Shown piece by piece: positions 57,160 through 64,000 of a DNA stretch of 64,000 bases (positions within the stretch are counted from its first letter, which is position 1; the number at the start of each line of letters is the position of its first letter). The DNA comes from Macrocystis pyrifera (taxonomy: Eukaryota; Sar; Phaeophyceae; Laminariales; Laminariaceae). The stretch covers positions 9,880,776 to 9,944,775 of the forward strand of contig JASSKH010000021.1 of NCBI GenBank assembly GCA_031763025.1, in the 5' to 3' direction. The notes beneath the pieces are model-generated. The model was not told the origin of the DNA and did not search any database. It saw only the letters and a list, made by a program, of their open reading frames with translations. The position numbers were made by a program, and so were the translations under genes.

Positions 57160-57928
57160 TATTAGGGATGATACTTGTCAGTAGCCATCATAGTCGTTAC
57201 TCGATACCACTTGCGTCATCTGGTATACTTTTACGCATTTCTAAGTACAACGGACAGTTTTCTAGTCTGTGAGTAGTAGCAGTATACAGCAGAAGCAGTA
57301 GTCCTACAATATCTACTGCTGTGCACTCGTGCACATTGCATAATAGGTCTTAATAACAAGCAGCATCGTGGATCTACTGTATCACGTACGTACAGAATCT
57401 ACAGCAGCACATGTACAGCAGTACCTGGTACGTACCCACTGGTAAATAATTGACGGGGAATCTTCAGTATCCCGCCGGGACCGGTAGCATAGTTTTAGTT
57501 GTGGTTGAAGTAACAACATTGGCTACAAGAGGGTCATGACTACGTACCCCAAGTTATATAGTTTTGAGCGTAGAACTGCGGGTCAGACCTGAACGCAAGG
57601 GTATTTCCCTAATTTTGTCTTTGAACTAATTGTTGGGGTCGTCGTTTGTTTCGAGCCGTGAGCGCACACGCACACCGCTCCCCTTTGAGCTCACTCTACG
57701 TTTGCTCACCATCATCAGCTTCCAGCTGGGCAAACGAATCAACACTGTGGCTTGGGGTCACCACACCATCTTCTTCTCTTCTATTGAAGCTTCTCGTACG
57801 AATCACCTAACAGTGGCTATACGTTTGCCTCGAACATTTTGACTGTGTAGTGACCGGCCATCGGCAATCGAGTCTAGGCGTTCACACCAGCTACGAACTG
57901 GTACACACGCCAACCGCCATACCTAATA
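57160..57928 (+). repeat. Right LTR (769 bp)
   Basis: See the left LTR. Its last part is duplicated again downstream (58003-58194), together with the flanking host sequence. Confidence 0.9.
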
Positions 57929-58194
57929 CCGTGCATGTCATATCCAGCATGATTACACGGCATTACATCGTCCACTGGTGTGCGTACTGCGTACGTACGT
58001 AACAATGGCTATACGTTTGCCTCGAACATTTTGATTGTGTAGTGACCGGCCATCGGCAATCGAGTCTAGGCGTTCACGCCAGCTACGAACTGGTACACAC
58101 GCCAACCGCCATACCTAATACCGTGCATGTCATATCCAGCATGATTACACGGCATTACATCGCCCACTGGTGTGCGTACTGCGTGCGTACGTAA
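57811..58194. repeat. 192-bp tandem duplication of LTR end plus flank
   Basis: The unit CAGTGGCTATACGTTTGCC... at 57811 recurs at 58003. Each contains the LTR terminus CCTAATA, the CCGTG target duplication and host flank GCATGTCATATCCAGC. Only a few bases differ, so this tandem duplication arose after insertion of the retrotransposon. Confidence 0.9.
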
Positions 58195-58325
58195 CAATGT
58201 CGTATCTCTGTGGAGTAGTTTCGTGACCACAGAACTTATGTCTCCCTAGGATTGAGGAATCGGCACGGATACTCGTTGGCGTCTGTACGCACGAAGGGAA
58301 GAACCACACACAAAAAATAGTGTAC
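58185..58325. repeat. Segment shared with 6.2 kb (inverted)
   Basis: Reverse match to 6195-6335, including CACAGAACTTATGTCTCCCT and GAATCGGCACGGATACTCG. Downstream it joins the TTATCG-rich arm. Confidence 0.7.
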
Positions 58326-58767
58326 CGGTGGTAGTGTTGGATATCGTACCGAAACTTTCGATATATCGTTCGATGATATTTTTTTTTATCGAACCGAAAA
58401 AAGTTCGGTATTTCGATATTAGTTCCGATAATTTGATAAACGATAACGATACGATATAACGATAGAGGGCCGAACGCCCCCACGGGGGACAGGGACACGG
58501 CAAGCGTGATAGGTTGCGAGATGACACTGTCGATGCCCTCGTGTTTTTGGACGGTTTGCACGGATTGGCATGGTCAAGCGGAATCTCGCAGGAGGCGCTC
58601 GGCAGGAAGGACAAGTGATTTTTTGTTTTTCGTGTGGCGGCGACGGCTGGGTTCGTCAGTACCTGTACAAGCTCTTTCGAAAAATAGCACTGTGCGGCAT
58701 TGTACATATTTTGTGTTGGGCTGTGCTTGTGGTTGCGCCCTGGTACCTAACAGCTACATATCTACTA

Positions 58768-58875
58768 TTACGGGGGGGCAAAGTAAGTAGGACCAAATAT
58801 TGTTAGTATAAATAAGGAAATGTATAGGTTAGGGTTAGGTGACGTACGTCCTATTTATTATGGTTCCCCGGTATA
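58768..58875. mobile_element. MITE M1, copy 6
   Basis: TTACGGGGGGGC at the left end and TTCCCCGGTATAA at the right, with ACCAAATATTGTTAGTA near the left end as in copy 1. TA precedes it at 58766-58767. The right end is slightly changed. Confidence 0.75.
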
Positions 58876-59122
58876 ATAATACAACAAAATAAACCTGATC
58901 AGGTGTATTTCCTCTTTTTTCATGTACATGGTACACAATATACAATACCCGGTATACCTGGTAGCCAATACCTACCTGTCTTCCTTTTTGTATTTCGTCT
59001 ATTAGTCTGTCTCCTTTTTGCTTCCCTGGTGTTCTTAGTAGCGGAGTACGTATGTATGGATGTTTGTTTGTCTTTTTGTTGTTATCTCTGTTGTACACCC
59101 CACGCGTATAGTGTGCGAGCCT

Positions 59123-59461
59123 GAGGGGTGGACAAACCTTGATAGTATATCTTTATGGGGGTTTTGTGTTGGACGCCTGAAGCCGACCCTCCGACCCGAA
59201 CGCTGACCCTAACCCTAACCCGAACCCTATGCCAGTGGTCAGTGCTGGGATGCTGTGCTTGTTAAGACTCTAGGTTGGCTCGGCCGGCGTGGCTGCTGAG
59301 CTTGGGAAGACTCTCTTAATAGGTTCACTCGGGATGACTCGGGATGCTGTGGCTGGGAAATCCTCGAAAGTTGATTGAGCCGTGTAAACATACCCCTAGA
59401 CAATCAGAGTGCCCAATTAGCTATCCCAGGAAGACCTACCATCAAGGTTTGTCCACTACTG
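59123..59461. mobile_element. hAT-type MITE, 339 bp
   Basis: Inverted ends are GAGGGGTGGACAAACC on the left and the complement of CAGTAGTGGACAAACC on the right. Perfect 8-bp direct repeats GCGAGCCT flank it at 59115-59122 and 59462-59469. An 8-bp target duplication and CAG-starting ends are the established hAT pattern; the left end has G for the expected C. The interior contains CCCTAACCCTAACC but no ORF. Confidence 0.85.
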
Positions 59462-60160
59462 GCGAGCCTACAACCTGCGAAAGCACGCGCATTCTCTCGT
59501 GCGTTTCCTTTCTTCTTGATTTCTTGCTTTCTTGCCTGAAATGAACTTTTTTTATCTCTCGTCCCTTTTCGTTTTTTTTCCCCGATTTTGATTTTGATTT
59601 TTCGACGACGGGTTATTTTTTTCATCCTGTCCATTTCTTCTGGGTAGTATGTGGTCTTCTCGGTTTCTGTCGCGTCTTGTACGGCGTACCAAATGTATCT
59701 GATACGTACGTGCGCGGACCTCACTTTTATTTTTGTCTGAGGTGTGCAGGTGCTTCAGTTATCATGTGTGTGTGCTATTCATTGGTTGCTTCATTTTTAC
59801 CGAGGTATTTCTTCCACTGCAGAGTTATGGGCGCTTGTCTGCGTTGTATTGTGGCGATGAGTTAATGTGAGAACACCAACTTCAACCTGGAATACGTTGA
59901 TCCTGCGAACCCTCTGCTGGTGTTGTATTCACCTGTATTACGGGATTACGGGTCCTCGTGGTGATGACGCGACCCCAAAAAAAATGAAGAAAGGGCCTTT
60001 TTTGCGCCGGTTATTGCCTCCATTATCGTTATCGTTATCGGTATCGACTTTTCCGGATTATCGGTACGATAACGATAAGTTATCGTAATCGTTATCGAAG
60101 TTACTTTGGCATTATCGTACCGAAACGTTCATGGTTTCGATATCCAAGACTAACCGGTAG

Positions 60161-61092
60161 GCAATTTATGTGTTGTAGGATCCACCTGTCGCTCCAGACC
60201 TTTGGCGTGACCACGGACCGTGATTTGAGAGTTGATGTTAGAAAACAACAACAGGCATAAGGTTATAGCGCCGCAACTGTGACAACGAGCGGAGAGGCTT
60301 CGAAATATGTATTCCTATGTGAGAGGCGTCATTTTCCCGTCGTGGAATTCTTCCGTCAGAGGCGTATTACTGATCAAACAGCAGTAGTAACGAAATTAAT
60401 TCCGGGTACGCGGTAGGTACCACCTGGTACCGGGTACGTATCATTAATTGTCTGTTGAGCTATACCTGGTACGTGATTGCTAGATACCGGTACGTATCAA
60501 GCAATTATCTACACCCAATCTAATCCTCTTACCATTCTACTCGAAGGCAAAAACAACCTCGAGCTTCGTGCCCCGATTGCTTTATTATGAAGCGATTTTT
60601 TTTGTCTAAACCTGTCTACTGCTGTAGTACCAGATCGGCCTCGCATCGTAGTGGTTGCTCGACGCTCCGACTGACCTCAATGCATTTATGCCCTTTGGGT
60701 TTCAAATAGGCTTTCAACCCTTTGGAGAACAACAAACATCAGTCCACAATATTTCCGAGTATATTTCGACCCCAAACGTGGCAAGGAGTTGAAAGGTTCA
60801 GAGTGAAAGATACCCGCTGATTCGTCATTTTTCGTCGGTTGCTTCTCCCCGGGACACCTGCTGGAACACACATGAACGTATTATTTATAATGTCAGGAAC
60901 ATCGTACATGTATTCATTGCTGCAGTAGTAAAAACGAAAAATCTAAAACACGCGCGCAGACAGTTCTCTTTCTTTCATGTGTTTTCGTTCTTGGCGGCTG
61001 GTGCGCCCCTCATCCCCACTCTACCCTTTACCTTCACCTGGTATACCTTAGAGTTCTGCAACGCAACGCTGAGCTTAAACTATCGTACGTAC
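60161..61092. other. Intergenic, GTAC-rich patch
   Basis: A cluster of GGTACC/GTACGT palindromes at 60405-60515. No gene seen. The last part (60880-61092) should hold the promoter of the gene starting at 61093; TATTTATAATG at 60889 is AT-rich but too far away to be convincing. Confidence 0.4.
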
Positions 61093-61845
61093 ATGCGTGC
61101 CGCCGCGTTAGCAGGATGCCTGGCCCTATCGTGTTCGGCGGTTCTCTCTTTGGCAAGCGCGCGAGACATTGAAATAGTCGAAGATCCAGCTGAACCGTCT
61201 CCAGAAGGCCCGGGGCAACACTTGGCCGTAATCGTCCCAGTTTATCGAGGCGACCTTTCTCGAGCGGTGTCCTCCCTGAAGCGATGGCCATCCACGTGCT
61301 CGCCCCTGACCGAGCGCAACGCCGACCTCGTCCTGTACTACGCGGAGGGGGAGGAGGATGCTCCTACGGTGACTTCTGCCGTGGAAATCATCCGCGAGAC
61401 TGCAGGCCGTTGTTTTGCGCAAACACGCCTTGTGTACGCTCACCTGAGTGAAGAGGTGGGAAGGTGCCATTGTATTAGAATATTGATAGCGGTGTCTGGA
61501 CTGTGTTGGTACCCCCGTCTATGTGATAAGTTCGGTGGATAAAGTTGAAGCACGGTAGTCCGCGCATAGGCAGCTTATGCGTGTGCGTTCTTTGCATTGG
61601 ACGGTTTCTTTTACACGTCGACATCTATCACACACACCGTGTTTTCCTTACCGACGTCGCACACGGCTGCGCGCGATCTATCTAAGTACGCTGTACTCAT
61701 TCAGATGTGTATGCGCTTATTTCAAGTATACTTTCCGGCCGAGCGTGTGAAGGCTAACGCCGCAATCCATCATACATACATCAGCAGTGTTGAACGCTCC
61801 TTGAAGCAACTTTTCCCCAGAGCGCGAATTGAAGATTATCCTGCG
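61093..61845 (+). CDS. Secreted or Golgi protein, possibly glycosyltransferase-like (two exons proposed)
   Basis: I chose the Met at 61093 rather than the upstream one at 60979 because it begins a textbook signal peptide (MRAAALAGCLALSCSAVLSL, then ASA before RDIE). Exon 1 is 61093-61455 and ends at GAG|GTGGGA. It includes HLAVIVPVYRGDLSRAVSSL, which resembles the first strand of family-2 type glycosyltransferases, and RNADLVLYYAEGEEDAPTV. The proposed exon 2 is 61705-61845 (acceptor CATTCAG, donor GCG|GTGGGT), both junctions in phase 0. It reads YFPAERVKANAAIHH and SVERSLKQLFPRARIEDYP. Later exons were not found. The domain call is tentative; the N-terminus is the strongest host-gene signal in the window. 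Confidence 0.45.
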
Positions 61846-61895
61846 GTGGGTTGCATCCTGCCGGTTTTATTCCTGGGGTTTGCCCGGCTCAACCT

Positions 61896-61980
61896 ATTTA
61901 GGACTGCACTTCCGTTGAGAGTAGACAAAACTCAGATTCTGCTGTATGTGGCTGACCCAACCGGGACTGCAGTCCTAAAT
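61896..61980. repeat. Small hairpin with 13-bp arms
   Basis: ATTTAGGACTGCA at 61896-61908 is exactly inverted as TGCAGTCCTAAAT at 61968-61980, with 59 bp between. It lies just after the proposed exon 2, within the next intron. Could be a tiny MITE; no target duplication seen. Confidence 0.7.
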
Positions 61981-62019
61981 CCCGTTCAAAATGTAGCACC
62001 CACCGACCAGCCGTAACTC

Positions 62020-64000
62020 GAAGGCTAGTTATAGTACGTGTTCGTGTGACTACAGATCACGGTCACCCCATCATCGCCTGCTAGTCGATAGTGCCTCGGT
62101 TGGTGAACAAAAAACATACGTACATTCGTAGGAGCGTCATCTGTCGGCGCATAAATCTGTACAGGTCAAGTCAGGACATGTATGTGGGGTAATGGTATCA
62201 TATGTCGTGCCTACGGCAGTACACAAGTACGTGGCATGTTTTGAATTTTTTTGGGAGTCAAGAATTTCAAGCAGATGTCTTTTTACATTCACAAATATAC
62301 AACTTAGAATCATCTGCTCGGCGACGGCCGCTACTCTGTATACCGTATACAACATACAGTAGCTTTGAAGAGCATATCTATGCGACGTTGATATCACAGC
62401 AAGCCGCGAGCCATAGGCAGAATACAGGGATTATGAATTGTTGTCGCGTTGTGCTGCCCGGCTTGTACATTTGTTTTGATTCCTGTTCTCACACGATCTC
62501 ATGGCTATAATCTAGCCCGTGATAGCACGACACAGACCGCTCCGACCTTTCTGGAGTGGAAGGAAAGAGAGGAGAGAAAACACGGACAAAATTACAAAAC
62601 GTGAACCGTTTTGTCGACTAATCCGCAGCGTCTCGCTCGGTCCCTCGCCGGGTCAATTTAGGTATTAGCGTAGATAGATGCGGAAATAAAAAGTACCAAC
62701 AGCGTAGTAGACGAATCGCCTTTAATGTTTATGATGTCTACGTCCTATATCACAATATCAAAAGCCGGAGATCCTTCGGGGGAGATCCTTCGGGGACTCT
62801 ACCGCATCCCAGGATGGGAGTACCATTTATTGTCGAGCCACTTCGAACTAATAAAAACAAATATGATCGGGGAGCACATTGTTCTTTTCCGTTCCCATTT
62901 GTTTTGCTATATTCTCCTTCTCTCTCCATCGCAGGAGTAGCTCAGATCCGGGGTCGCACAAAAGGCGCTTACCCCCCCTCCCCACCACGGCTCGTGTTTT
63001 GCTTTTCATCGTGAGCAGACAGCTCCATCCAGTCCTTTCTTTTCTCGTCGACTCTCGACGAACTGCAACCTATTCATTGCGTGTTTTCCGGCACCTATGC
63101 GGTCTACTTACGAAGCTCTTGTTTCCTCGTTTACCGGTCTGTTAACTACCAGATACGTGGTATGAATTTGTGTTCCCAAGATGAAAGTCGTTTTATCAGC
63201 ACCCGCCCTTGGTAAGACAATATATGATTCGCCCCTCTCATTTTTCTCGAAGCCACTCAAGCGGCCCCGAAAGCAGGCTGTGCTCGGTTTGCCCCGACGG
63301 CGCCCAGTGCTTTGTGCTCTGCTCTCGTCGTTTCTTCTTCCCGATCACTTCGCGATGCGCAATTGAATCCGGAACGAATACGATATCAATTTCATCGTCT
63401 GCTACCGACGCTAGCAGTAGTGTAGCACTATTAATAGATTAATAGTAGTCACTATTTACAGTATTAATAGGAGTGTTGGTCCTGATATACGGGCATAGCG
63501 GGCATATGACACAGCAGCAACCAGTGGCGCCTACTTTATTCAAGAAAATGGTTGGCACGCATTTTGTACGACACATGACGGGTATTGCAATTTATACTGG
63601 TTGACTGTGTCATATTTGCTTATACTTCTGGTTAGGGTGTCTTCTTATTCATCTCTTTACACGGTTGACCCTCAGCCGTTGTCTCAATTAAGTGGTAACC
63701 TCCTGTCGCGCGCAGCAACAGCCGTGAGAATTATACCTTTTGCCAGCACACCCTTTTTCCGTGATAGTTCAAGATCCCATCTAAAACCAAAGACACGAAG
63801 TACATGCTCTCATGGTATACTTCATGTTTAGTACCAGGTATGAGACTGAGATGACACACGCAAATTAGAGAAGGATTAACTGTGATACCACGGTATGTAC
63901 GTGATAAGTGCGCGGTTCCAGGTACTTTGCCAATTTTTACCTTCTTGCCTTCCGTCTGGTATTCTGGTGATATCCTCGTTTATGTTGGTCCATCAGCTGG
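62020..64000. other. No supported gene in the last 2 kb
   Basis: Only short frames. A short direct repeat GAGATCCTTCGGG occurs at about 62768 and 62783, and ATTAATAG runs occur near 63430-63470. Further exons of the gene at 61093 could be here but could not be identified. Confidence 0.35.

Larger units (their letters stand above)
49931..57928 (+). mobile_element. 8.0 kb LTR retrotransposon with gag-like ORF only
   Basis: The two LTRs (49931-50708 and 57160-57928) are direct repeats, visibly more than 90 percent alike. Each starts TATTAGGG and ends CCTAATA, a 7-bp inverted terminus. The element is flanked by CCGTG at 49926-49930 and 57929-57933, a 5-bp target duplication. A polypurine tract AACGGGAGGAGA precedes the right LTR, fixing the orientation as +. 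The interior holds 119-bp tandem repeats, a nested MULE-like element, a gag-like frame and triplet repeats. No RT, integrase or protease motif was found, so it is probably non-autonomous or has lost pol. No primer-binding site was recognised after the left LTR. Confidence 0.85.
58330..60160. mobile_element. Foldback-like structure with CGATAA-rich arms
   Basis: The left arm (58333-58470) begins TTGGATATCG and contains CGATAACGATACGATA. The right arm (about 60010-60150), read in reverse, also begins TTGGATATCG and contains CGATAACGATAACGATAATG. The arms are rich in the same simple hexamer, so alignment is loose. The 1.5 kb centre contains M1 (58768-58875) and a hAT-type MITE. No transposase. 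Confidence 0.45.

Noticed and set aside
59205..59226. Telomere-like CCCTAACCCTAACC
   Set aside because: Only a few units inside a hAT-type MITE; not a telomere or a fusion site.
1..64000. Integrated phaeovirus sequence
   Set aside because: No capsid, polymerase or other viral gene motifs were recognised; all RT and recombinase motifs fit retrotransposons.

Overview
This window looks like nuclear DNA of a brown alga (Phaeophyceae, Ectocarpus-like). The pointers are degraded LINE, tyrosine-recombinase, Ty3/gypsy and LTR retroelement proteins of a kind I associate with that lineage, abundant CTG/CAG and GTAC-rich motifs, and no bacterial operon structure. The organism call is an inference: no conserved single-copy gene anchors it. 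Nothing here looks like a phaeovirus insertion.

The window is almost entirely a nested repeat landscape, and nearly all coding traces are broken transposon genes.

1-5 kb holds a LINE (copy A) cut near its 3' end by a foldback element, which is itself split by a Ty3/gypsy integrase remnant. 5.1-7.2 kb is a 2.1 kb foldback element with arms of about 570 bp. 7.2-16.75 kb is the clearest nest: a tyrosine-recombinase (YR) retrotransposon at 9195-15990 on the minus strand, with gag, RT, RNase H, recombinase and split direct repeats in the order A1-ORFs-B1-A2-B2. It sits inside one copy of a repeat here called P, and an uninterrupted inverted paralogue of P at 7.24-8.29 kb preserves the empty target site. 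TA-flanked MITEs and a tRNA-derived SINE lie in the same block.

17-18 kb is a 5'-truncated LINE (copy B). 18.9-21.3 kb and 23.75-25.66 kb are diverged satellite-like arrays. 28.85-30.5 kb is a second retroelement RT/RNase H fragment. 34-38 kb is a longer LINE (copy C, minus strand) with recognisable endonuclease and RT domains. 38.8-42 kb is triplet-repeat and duplication territory. 42.9-47.8 kb contains repeated modules, CCATGG-rich elements and weak, possibly degraded host exons.

49931-57928 is an 8.0 kb LTR retrotransposon. It has LTRs of 778 and 769 bp, termini TATTAGG...CCTAATA, a CCGTG target duplication and a polypurine tract. It carries only a gag-like ORF, and a MULE-like element is nested in its 119-bp-repeat leader. 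Its right end is followed by a tandem duplication of the LTR end, a TTATCG-rich inverted-repeat structure and a hAT-type MITE with an 8-bp target duplication.

The most plausible host gene is the start of a secreted, possibly glycosyltransferase-like protein (61093-61845, two exons proposed). All boundaries were read by eye, without alignment software.
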